Source: an uncultured Bacteroidales bacterium
GTDB taxonomy: Bacteria > Bacteroidota > Bacteroidia > Bacteroidales > Paludibacteraceae
NCBI GenBank assembly: GCA_903911085.1
Contig: CAIWCC010000106.1
Location: 1 to 54,745, forward strand
Direction: 5' to 3'
DNA length: 54,745 bases
Of this stretch, positions 1 to 6,060 are shown one piece after another (the stretch's first letter is position 1; each line of letters opens with the position of its first letter). A program made the translations under genes and the position numbers. Under the pieces are notes generated by a model. It had not been told where the DNA came from. It saw nothing but the letters and a program-made list of their open reading frames with translations, and did no database searches.

Positions 1-120
1 AATAGACAAATACCTATCGGTATTTTAAGACTTAATACACTATAATTATGCTGAAAGCATTATTTCTATTGTGAACTATTGATTCCATTGTGATTTAAAT
101 ATCTTTCAAGTTATATTTTT
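1..120. repeat. Palindromic dispersed repeat, left copy
   Basis: Two small hairpins lie in a row: AATACCTATCGGTATT (9-24) and ATGCTGAAAGCAT (48-60), followed by CTATTGTGAACTATTG. A second copy in the same order (AATACCTTTCGGTATT at 1636-1651, AATGCTTTCAGCATT at 1661-1675, then the same CTATTGTGAACTATTG) lies beyond the DUF6266 gene. The pair therefore flanks that gene. This is REP-like intergenic sequence; no coding potential is seen. Confidence 0.7.
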
Positions 121-608
121 ATTGTTGTCCGATAAACTTTTTATTTTACAACAGAAAAAACGCTTCCAATAATGCTTTGAGATAATTTCGCCCCGATGGG
201 TAGGGTGTCCAATATGATGTTCTCATTTTCATTCAGAAAGGTGACAAATTTGGTTTGTAAACGACTGACTATCTGCCAGTTTTCAACAAATATACTCAAG
301 CATTTTGAGAACACATTTTATGTAGTCATTTTTTGTCTGTTGATATAGTTATAACCGACTTATTGTTAGTGTAATGCGACGATTATTATATAAGATTTTA
401 AACAAAAAACAGGAACATCAAATTGGACACCCTACCCGATGGGGCTTAGATTTTGTTTTTGAAAATTTACTACCATAATTTCGTCCCGATGGGACTTTTT
501 ATAAATAGCTTCGGAGAAGCGATATTATGGTAATCAATAAGTTACAAGTATTACCAGAGCTCCTTAGGAGCGACATTATTTTTTCTTTTGTTTTTACCGG
601 ACAACAAT
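121..608. repeat. Inverted-repeat-bounded unit with a nested insertion
   Basis: ATTGTTGTCCGATAAA (121-136) and TTTACCGGACAACAAT (593-608) are inverted repeats matching at 15 of 16 positions. Inside are the MITE-like insertion at 198-437 and short palindromes such as AGCTTCGGAGAAGC and AGCTCCTTAGGAGC (510-575). No gene is visible. It may be a non-autonomous transposable unit or a composite of REP-like repeats; no target duplication was identified for the outer repeat. Confidence 0.5.
198..437. mobile_element. 240-bp MITE-like insertion with 3-bp target duplication
   Basis: The element starts GGGTAGGGTGTCCAAT (198-213) and ends with its exact inverse (422-437). The similarity continues inward with TGATGTTC and a pyrimidine-rich stretch, giving terminal inverted repeats of about 28 bp. 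It is flanked by GAT on both sides (195-197 and 438-440). Removing it and one GAT restores TTCGCCCCGATGGGGCTT, which matches the neighbouring uninterrupted repeat TTCGTCCCGATGGGACTT at about 479-496. It has no room for a transposase, so it would need one in trans. The IS family was not identified. Confidence 0.8.
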
Positions 609-666
609 ATTATATTTTTAGGAAAGTAGAACTAATCTCTATCCACTAATCACTACCAACCACCCA

Positions 667-1476
667 CTACCTACTACAAAGCACTTTTCCGCATCCCGCA
701 TACTTCACTTCCACTGGTTGTCCGGTAAAACCCACATTACCAAACTCTACCGCCATGCTTACCAGCACAGTTACGTTATTGGTAAGCTGTTTGGCTTCAT
801 CTTCGGGCATTTTTACCGTCATAATGTGTTCATCCAATATAGTTTGGGTACTATGCCATTCACCCGTAAGTGTTTCGCTCACACCGTGCAAATTGAAAAC
901 CAAAGGCTCATAATTATCAATCACTGGATTGTAAACCAAATCGGACACCGTACCAATGGCCAGCAGAATCCTAAAAAACGGTAGCCTCTGAATGTTCAAC
1001 AAGTCAATGTCTGTATTAATGCGTGGCACTTGTACCGACACTTCTAGCCGTTCACGGTGCAATTCACATCGTGGTGCCACCCGCAAAACTGTATTGAAAG
1101 GATAGTTGCGGTTAAAATTAAACCCTTCTAGTGCAGGGCGATATACTGACAGTTTCAGGCTTCGTTTACCTGTTTCTAGTTCATTGTCTAGTTTCATCAG
1201 ATTTTTACCAATACCATAGAGCACCGGCGAAAGGTTATAATCGGCAATGCGGTTCAAACCACCAAATGCATGTCGTGCCACCGAACCAAATTTAGTACAA
1301 CCGCTCCACTCCTTTTGTTGCTTACGCAAGCCCTCAAACTTGGGCGAATTTGCTATTTTATCTTTGCTAGCACCGCCTTTGGTACGCATTATCACTTTAT
1401 CGCTGCCCCGTACAGAGTAAAAAGAAACACCCTTGATGCTTCCTGTCATTTGAAGAAATCCTTTGATTATTGCCAT
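667..1476 (-). CDS. DUF6266 family protein
   Basis: A 269-aa protein of the Bacteroidota-specific DUF6266 family; its function is unknown. The N-terminus (MAIIKGFLQMTGSIKGVSFY, followed by VIMRTKGGASKDKIANSPKF) is the family's conserved region: a short beta-rich start, a Gly/Lys segment, then a helical stretch leading into a less conserved beta-rich domain. No signal peptide, transmembrane segment or catalytic motif is apparent. The ATG at 1474-1476 is the only sensible start because family similarity begins at residue 1. The gene stands alone, flanked by palindromic repeats on both sides, and diverges from everything to its right. A second, shorter family member (20381-21010) lies at the other edge of the defence region on the opposite strand. 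Confidence 0.8.
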   Translation of the reverse strand: MAIIKGFLQMTGSIKGVSFYSVRGSDKVIMRTKGGASKDKIANSPKFEGLRKQQKEWSGCTKFGSVARHAFGGLNRIADYNLSPVLYGIGKNLMKLDNELETGKRSLKLSVYRPALEGFNFNRNYPFNTVLRVAPRCELHRERLEVSVQVPRINTDIDLLNIQRLPFFRILLAIGTVSDLVYNPVIDNYEPLVFNLHGVSETLTGEWHSTQTILDEHIMTVKMPEDEAKQLTNNVTVLVSMAVEFGNVGFTGQPVEVKYAGCGKVLCSR

Positions 1477-1826
1477 AATGAACCTTACCCCTTAAAGGGG
1501 ATTTTTAGTTAGTATTGATTATTAACAATGGTTCTACACTCAACCGTGTTGGTTTTTAGTCTCATAAACCTATAAAAATTAAACCACAATAGTCACATTA
1601 GAAGATATTTAAATTAAAGAAGATCACAATAGCTAAATACCTTTCGGTATTATCATTATAAATGCTTTCAGCATTTATTCTATTGTGAACTATTGTGTCT
1701 ACTGTGGTTGTATTTTTTTGTAAATGAAGTAAGGATTTAAAATATCAACCCACACGAATAGTGGTAGAACCTTATCAATAGAGTTTATATTGATTAAATG
1801 ATTATTATGCTTAAAAACAAAGAATT

Positions 1827-1990
1827 AAGATTCACCACTAAGATACTAAGTGCACTGAGATTAGCTACGCTGACCGTTGGTTCACTAAGAATATCAGATG
1901 AACAAAGAACACTAAGGAAAAACATAAATGTTTTTTTACTGCAATAGTTTCTCTATAAAACATTTATGTTTTATACTTAGTGATCTATAT
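1827..1990 (+). repeat. Dispersed intergenic repeat, left copy
   Basis: The core at 1861-1889 (TTAGCTACGCTGACCGTTGG followed by TTCACTAAG) is identical over 29 bp to 54631-54659. Both copies are preceded by CACTAAG-type direct repeats and followed by inverted AAAACATAAATGTTTT-like arms. They lie in the same orientation about 52.8 kb apart. No protein is encoded. Confidence 0.75.
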
Positions 1991-2428
1991 TTGGTTTAAA
2001 ATTAAACTTAGTGTTTCTATGTGGTCTATGTGAACTTAGTGTTAAGTCTCTTAATTTTAATTGCGTAGCAATTTAATCTATATAAAGTCTAATAGTTCGT
2101 TATAAAAAAGATTTTTTGAACGCAAAGCCGCAAAGTTGCAAAGCCGCAAATGTATCAATCCGAGAATCGGATGAAAAACTGAAAGTTTTTGTCTTAGCGT
2201 TTTTTCTCTTGTTGTTGAAAATAAGGCATTTAAAACTTAGCGGCTTTGCATTAAATTTTTATTTTGAGCAAAGTTACAGTCAGTTAAATTATGATATATG
2301 ATCATATTAATCAATTCGATATGATATTTTTTAACGACCCATTGTGTTATGTTAAATTTGTTCTAATGCAAACAATATGTAGAATAAACTTGATTAATTC
2401 CCCTTTAGGGGCTAGGGGTTCTCTCATT

Positions 2429-2623
2429 CGCTGCAAGTCCGTACCACATCCGCACCATGTTATAGATACAAAGGTACTCTATTTTATTGATAAATAAAAA
2501 AAACACCTTAATAATATAAAACTAAATAATTAAGTATTATCACAGTTTAAATATAGTATTAGTATAGTATTATATTAGTATTATTAGACAATCAATGGCG
2601 GATGAGGTACGGACATGCGACGG
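2429..2623. repeat. Inverted repeat, about 25-bp arms
   Basis: The arm at 2429-2453 contains AAGTCCGTACCACATCCGC and the arm at 2598-2623 contains GCGGATGAGGTACGGACAT, near-perfect reverse complements with about 145 bp of very AT-rich DNA between them. It could be a small MITE or a large cruciform. No target duplication was found. Confidence 0.5.
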
Positions 2624-3480
2624 AGGTAAGTCGAACAAATGAAAAACTGAATACGGGATATGCAATGCTTTCTTGGTTGGATATTGCTGTACATTGCACC
2701 TTAAAACGAGACAATGATGTAAAATGCTACAAATGTTACGCAACGCTGTCCCTGCATTAAGATGCAGAAGCTACATTCCGACCTGACGAAAGCACCGAAA
2801 TATCTGTAGAAACTTTACAGATAAATAGGTTCTACTCAAAAACTATTTAAATTTAATGTGATTAGCCCCCAATGATATTCGGGGATGAAATGTATTCTAA
2901 TGGCAGAACTCTGAAGGTGTTCAATATCATCTATCAATTGAAATTAAACTCCTTCAGAGTTTTTTATGCCCATACATTTTAATCCATGGGTTACCACCCA
3001 TGGCTAATCATATTAAACTCCTTCAGAGTTCATTGATGAGGAACCAATAAGTTTAATGCATGGTTCTTACTAAATGACAAAATTTTACGAATTTATGTAA
3101 TTAATTGTAAATAAACTGATTAAACATGGGGCTTTCTTGGTAAACCAAGCGGCAGAGTCGAGCGGCCCCAAACCCTACTCACTTTTTTGCCTTGATGCAA
3201 AAAAGTAAGCAAAAAAAATCAAGACTTCGCCTGCTTCACTCGAAAAATTTGTCGTTTGTATGCTGAAAACTTTTAAACTCGTACCGACGAAATACGTCGG
3301 CACTCAAACACAAAAGTTTTCTACGCACACTTCACTCCATTTTTCGGCTCACCAGACGATGTCAGTCCAGTGCGAGATTCGTACATATTGGTAACACACA
3401 CATTTCAACAATATAAAATTCTATGTTTTTTTGTCATGTACTAAGTGCCTAGTTATAAAAAATACATTTTAATAACCTGA

Positions 3481-3510
3481 TTGTAAAAACAAATCTTATT
3501 CGTACATTTG
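3481..3510 (+). promoter_or_regulatory. Bacteroidota-type promoter of element A
   Basis: TTG (3481-3483), a 19-nt spacer and TACATTTG (3503-3510) fit the TTG/TAnnTTTG promoter form of this phylum. The same promoter, with near-identical flanks, is repeated at 4673-4702. Confidence 0.6.
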
Positions 3511-3860
3511 CAATTCCAAATTAAAAAAAACAATTAATCATTATGTACCAACGCGGCGTGCCACGTTTCTACTTGAAAAAACAATCAAAAATAAAATTGC
3601 AACAGGTACAGTAGCGGTATGCATCGTCTCTACCAAATCGACAACAAATCGATAATAATACATTTTTCAACATTTTATAAATAGCATTTAGCTATTGTTC
3701 GCAAGTTCGAAACCTAGGAAATTTCAAAAAAAGCGAATATAGAAACGAATAATTGAGCAAAAATGCTCACGCCAATTGGCGTGGGCTTTTGACTTGTCTT
3801 TTGTGTGGGTAAAAATTAAATACCTTAACAAACGAACGGAGTTGAGCTCACGCTTTTTTT
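3511..3860 (+). ncRNA. Structured RNA-like element, copy A
   Basis: Order of parts: leader with CGACAACAAATCGAT; small hairpin AATAGC/GCTATT (3680-3696); outer arm GTTCGAAACCTAGGAAA (3705-3721); conserved AAGCGAA; then GCTCACGCC (3765-3773) paired with GGCGTGGGC (3778-3786), followed by TTTT. The strand GCGTGGGCT (3779-3787) can instead pair with AGCTCACGC (3845-3853), which is followed by seven T (3854-3860) like an intrinsic terminator. The two pairings exclude each other. The outer arm has no partner inside copy A; its exact partner is in copy B at 4552-4569. It precedes the small membrane peptide/HTH pair. RNA identity and function are inferred; no known riboswitch family was recognised. 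Confidence 0.55.
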
Positions 3861-3905
3861 GTGCGCTAATTTCCCAAAATAACGGCTAAAACCAAACAAA
3901 AATCA

Positions 3906-4082
3906 ATGAAACAAATTCAACACACACTGCTGATAATCAGTAAACACTTATGCTTTTCAATATGCTGCTTTTTCAGCGTGGGATTGCTATGTGCGGTTGT
4001 GTGTGTCGCTTTTTGTATTGGAGATTTGTACAAAATTAGAAAGACAGTAGAATTAAACCCTTTAATTCTCACCTGTCTATGA
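3906..4082 (+). CDS. 58-aa small membrane protein
   Basis: A short open frame starting MKQIQHTLLIISKHLCFS and ending at TGA 4080-4082. Residues about 8-42 form a strongly hydrophobic, cysteine-rich stretch compatible with one or two membrane-spanning helices, followed by a short basic tail (LYKIRKT). The stop overlaps the ATG of the helix-turn-helix gene (ATGA), the usual sign of translational coupling, so the frame is likely real despite its length. It starts 46 nt after the T-run of element A. I recognise no family. A holin-like, toxin or signalling peptide role would be speculation. Confidence 0.5.
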   Translation: MKQIQHTLLIISKHLCFSICCFFSVGLLCAVVCVAFCIGDLYKIRKTVELNPLILTCL

Positions 4083-4420
4083 GGAAAGCCAAACCAAGTG
4101 TACTGGTAGAATTAACGGGACCGATTGCCGAAGTATTTCTGGCAAAATTCCAACATCTCGAAGAGCAAAATGAAAAGCTGATAAAAAGCGTTGAGCAGAA
4201 TAAAAACTTAATGGATAAAATGATGGAAGAAATAAAAAATCTGAGAAATAATCCCAAAATATCATTTACAAGAAAAGAAACAGCTAACATGTTAAATATG
4301 TCGGTCAGAACACTCGATAAATGTAGAGATCAAAACCTAATAAAATACTGTAAACGTGATGGCAAAGTATGGTTTACAATGAAACAGATGGATGATTTTA
4401 ATAACGGATGCGAGGTTTGA
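4079..4420 (+). CDS. Helix-turn-helix (excisionase/MerR-like) DNA-binding protein
   Basis: A 113-aa protein. Residues about 20-58 (LEEQNEKLIKSVEQNKNL and onward) have the heptad pattern of a coiled coil, suggesting a dimer. Residues about 62-110 (SFTRKETANMLNMSVRTLDK, then KVWFTMKQMDDF) form an HTH_17/excisionase-type winged helix as found in small regulators on Bacteroidota mobile elements. The start ATG overlaps the stop of the upstream 58-aa membrane peptide, so the two are probably co-translated. The pair sits between two copies of the element's 3' half. A hairpin follows the stop. It could regulate neighbouring genes or the element itself; the target is unknown. Confidence 0.75.
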   Translation: MRKAKPSVLVELTGPIAEVFLAKFQHLEEQNEKLIKSVEQNKNLMDKMMEEIKNLRNNPKISFTRKETANMLNMSVRTLDKCRDQNLIKYCKRDGKVWFTMKQMDDFNNGCEV

Positions 4421-4422
4421 AA

Positions 4423-4455
4423 AGTGAGGGCTTCACTTTGAGTGAAACCCTCACT
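4423..4455 (+). terminator. Hairpin after HTH gene
   Basis: AGTGAGGGCTTCACT (4423-4437) pairs with AGTGAAACCCTCACT (4441-4455) apart from one internal mismatch. It begins 3 nt after the HTH stop codon. No strong T-run follows, so it may be a weak terminator or a palindromic repeat; a related hairpin lies at 20011-20043. Confidence 0.5.
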
Positions 4456-4478
4456 AGAGCCACTTCAGCCAAATCGAA

Positions 4479-4510
4479 TTTGACCAGACCAATCATTTTT
4501 TGTACTTTTG
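4479..4510 (+). promoter_or_regulatory. Bacteroidota-type promoter before element B 3' half
   Basis: TTTG (4479-4482), a 20-nt spacer and TACTTTTG (4503-4510) match the phylum consensus closely. Transcription would run straight into the 3' half of element B, giving a short RNA of about 85 nt ending at the T-run 4592-4598. Confidence 0.6.
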
Positions 4511-4598
4511 CAACTTAAGCGTGGGCTATTTACTTATTTTTCTATGTGGGCTTTCCTAGGACCTCGAACGCGGATAAGGAGTAACTCACGCTTTTTTT
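4511..4598 (+). ncRNA. Structured element, copy B 3' half
   Basis: It begins with AAGCGTGGGC (4517-4526), which pairs with CTCACGCTT (4585-4593) followed by a T-run, making a closing stem plus terminator. Inside it are TTTCTAT (4539-4545) and TTTCCTAGGACCTCGAAC (4552-4569). These complement ATAGAAA (3739-3745) and GTTCGAAACCTAGGAAA (3705-3721) of copy A, about 840 bp upstream. The conserved GCGGATAAGGA follows, as in copy C. This half looks like the original 3' part of copy A, displaced by insertion of the HTH unit. Confidence 0.5.
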
Positions 4599-4672
4599 GT
4601 GCAATAATATCGTAAACTTAAAAAGCACATTGACTGAAATGTGTTGTAGGGAAATTTATTTTATTAAATAGA

Positions 4673-4702
4673 TTGTTCAAACAAATCTTATTCGTATATT
4701 TG
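4673..4702 (+). promoter_or_regulatory. Bacteroidota-type promoter of element B 5' half
   Basis: TTG (4673-4675), a 19-nt spacer and TATATTTG (4695-4702). The segment AACAAATCTTATTCGTAnAT is shared with the promoter of copy A. Confidence 0.6.
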
Positions 4703-4900
4703 CAATTCAAATTATCATATTAACAAACTATCGAATACCCATCGACAACAAATCGATGCAATGATATATGGCGTAAGGTAGAGACAGGGCATGCCCTGTC
4801 TCTACCTGAAAACCATTTTTTCAACATTTTATAAATAGCATTTAGCTATTGTTCGTGTGATAGCAACCTAGTAAATTTCATTAAGCGAAATTACAAATAA
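4703..4900 (+). ncRNA. Structured element, copy B 5' half
   Basis: It repeats the leader of copy A (CGACAACAAATCGAT, then TTTTCAACATTTTATAAAT) and its small hairpin AATAGC/GCTATT. It carries a perfect 30-bp palindrome at 4777-4806 built on GAGACAGGGCATGCCCTGTC. The outer arm is altered (AACCTAGTAAA) and no matching 3' arm is found downstream, so this copy appears incomplete. It ends just before the promoter and start of the HEPN gene. Confidence 0.45.
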
Positions 4901-4962
4901 GAAAATGTAAAAAGCTTTCGATAGCGAAGGGAGAATATGACCGAAAAATCTATTGGTATTTG

Positions 4963-4970
4963 TATATTTG
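4963..4970 (+). promoter_or_regulatory. Probable -7 box of the HEPN/MNT operon
   Basis: TATATTTG fits TAnnTTTG and lies 21 nt before the HEPN start codon; TTCTTAAGGATATG around the start offers a weak ribosome-binding site. No clear -33 box is seen. Confidence 0.4.
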
Positions 4971-4991
4971 CAAAAATAAATTCTTAAGGAT

Positions 4992-5369
4992 ATGATTAAC
5001 ATAGACAAACAAGTAGATTATTGGTTTAATAGTGCTTCTGACGATCTTGAATCAGCTAAATTACTAATTGTAAATAAACGGTATTTGCATGGTTTGTTTT
5101 TTTGTCATTTGGTTATAGAAAAAGCAATTAAAGCAATCGTTGTAAAACAAACTCAAGAAATTGCACCCCGATCACACAATCTTTTATATTTAGCTGAAAT
5201 TGCAAAATTAGCTTTTTCAGATGAGGATGAAATCTTTCTTGGAATACTTATGAAGTATCAACTTCAGGGTAGATACCCAGACTATCAGCCAAACATACCT
5301 GATAATGATAAGATTAATAACTATTTGATTAAAACGGAAAGTTTATTATTATGGCTACAACAGAAGTAA
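4992..5369 (+). CDS. HEPN domain protein (toxin partner of MNT)
   Basis: A 125-aa all-helical HEPN domain protein. Recognisable blocks are YWFNSASDDLESAKLLIVNK at the N-terminus, FFCHLVIEKAIKAIV (about residues 37-51), RSHNLLYLAE (R60, H62) and QGRYPDYQP (about 97-105), all typical of HEPN proteins paired with minimal nucleotidyltransferases. In characterised pairs the HEPN protein is usually a ribonuclease toxin, neutralised by the MNT partner. The canonical R-x4-6-H ribonuclease motif is not obvious here, so catalysis is uncertain. Its end overlaps the MNT gene by 19 nt, showing an operon. Confidence 0.85.
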   Translation: MINIDKQVDYWFNSASDDLESAKLLIVNKRYLHGLFFCHLVIEKAIKAIVVKQTQEIAPRSHNLLYLAEIAKLAFSDEDEIFLGILMKYQLQGRYPDYQPNIPDNDKINNYLIKTESLLLWLQQK

Positions 5370-5668
5370 TTGAAATATTAAAAAAATATATCCTGCTATT
5401 AAACAGCAACGGAATATCGGTTTACAAAGCAATTTTATTTGGAAGCTACTCCAACAATACAGCAACCGATGCTAGCGATATAGATGTTATGATTGTATCT
5501 GAGAAATACGATGAAACAGATGATGAGGCAGCTGGAAAAATTTGGAAACTTACCCGATTGGTGAGTACTAAAATTGAACCGTTTTTAATTGGAAAAAACA
5601 AGTTTAACAGTGATGAAGTATCGCCGTTGATTCAGCTAATCAAAGAAAAAGGCATTGAAGTTGCCTAA
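5351..5668 (+). CDS. Minimal nucleotidyltransferase (MNT) antitoxin
   Basis: A 105-aa protein with the nucleotidyltransferase signature LFGSYSNNTATDASDIDVMI: G31-S32 and the metal-binding D43-x-D45. Proteins of this size and motif pair with HEPN toxins and in studied cases inactivate them, some by transferring AMP to the toxin. The catalytic residues look intact. The start ATG overlaps the HEPN gene by 19 nt. Substrate and toxin role are inferred from family and context. Confidence 0.85.
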   Translation: MATTEVIEILKKYILLLNSNGISVYKAILFGSYSNNTATDASDIDVMIVSEKYDETDDEAAGKIWKLTRLVSTKIEPFLIGKNKFNSDEVSPLIQLIKEKGIEVA

Positions 5669-5778
5669 TAGTAGTTTAAATTACAAAAATACCCGTACAA
5701 ATACGGCTGATTTAGACCCTGAAATACTTTATTATGACAGTAAAATTTTAAACGAATAGAAAAAATAACAATTTCGGA

Positions 5779-6001
5779 CAAGGGGGCATGCCCCCTTGCA
5801 TTAAACATTTTTCAATATATTAATTAAATAGCATTCTGCTATTGTTCGCGCCTTCGAAACCTGAGAAATTTCTTAAAGCGAACATGTAAATAGAGTAATG
5901 AGCAAAATGCTCACGCCAAACGGCGTGGGCTTTTGACTTATCATTTACATGTGGGCTTCTCAGGGCCTCGAAGGCGGATAAGGAATTAGTTCACGCTTTT
6001 T
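5779..6001 (+). ncRNA. Structured RNA-like element, copy C (complete)
   Basis: The most compact copy. A perfect 20-bp palindrome CAAGGGGGCATGCCCCCTTG (5779-5798) is followed by hairpin AATAGC/GCTATT (5827-5843), then outer stem CCTTCGA-AA-CCTGAGAA (5851-5867) with TTCTCAGG-GCC-TCGAAGG (5957-5974), inner stem ACATGTAAAT (5882-5891) with ATTTACATGT (5943-5952), and hairpin GCTCACGCC/GGCGTGGGC (5909-5930). GCGTGGGCT (5923-5931) can alternatively pair with AGTTCACGC (5988-5996) using G-U pairs, just before T5997-6001. Both outer and inner stems differ in sequence from copy A/B yet keep pairing. It ends 59 nt before the TPR-peptidase gene, so it may be its leader. Confidence 0.6.
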
Positions 6002-6060
6002 GCATCTATAAAGCTGGACTTCAAATCTTATCTGACCAATGGCAGCCGCTCGGCAAGCCA

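Larger units (their letters stand above)
1477..3480. other. 2-kb gene-free, repeat-rich intergenic region
   Basis: I find no credible gene in this stretch. It holds the right-hand copy of the 1-120 repeat (1600-1700), a dispersed repeat with TTAGCTACGCTGACCGTTGG (1827-1990, shared with the right end of the window), a GCAAAGCCGCAAAG tandem motif with an inverted partner GCGGCTTTGC (2120-2250), a long inverted repeat (2429-2623), repeated ACTCCTTCAGAGTT motifs and CCATGGGTTACCACCCATGG (2940-3035), and a TTTTTTGC...GCAAAAAAG hairpin (3182-3208). These are short repeats of the kind common between Bacteroidota genes. Confidence 0.7.

Noticed and set aside
2116-2497. Small plus-strand frames of 61 and 68 codons
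   Set aside because: They run through GCAAAGCCGC repeats and the inverted-repeat arm, with no ribosome site, overlap each other and show no recognisable protein features.
3705-3721. tRNA or tmRNA T-arm (GTTCGAAAC)
   Set aside because: No acceptor stem, anticodon arm or CCA-proximal pairing surrounds it; the pairing partners found make a different structure.
5669-5760. Short open frame ending ADLDPEILYYDSKILNE after the MNT gene
   Set aside because: It has no start codon or ribosome site; it could be a gene remnant, but nothing identifies it.
3705-6001. Integron-type attC sites or a gene-cassette array
   Set aside because: The elements have inverted arms and alternate with small genes, but I could not find the R'/R'' core motifs (GTTRRRY/RYYYAAC) in correct places, and no integrase gene is present.
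3481-6001. Retron or diversity-generating element RNA
   Set aside because: No reverse transcriptase gene is encoded anywhere in the window.
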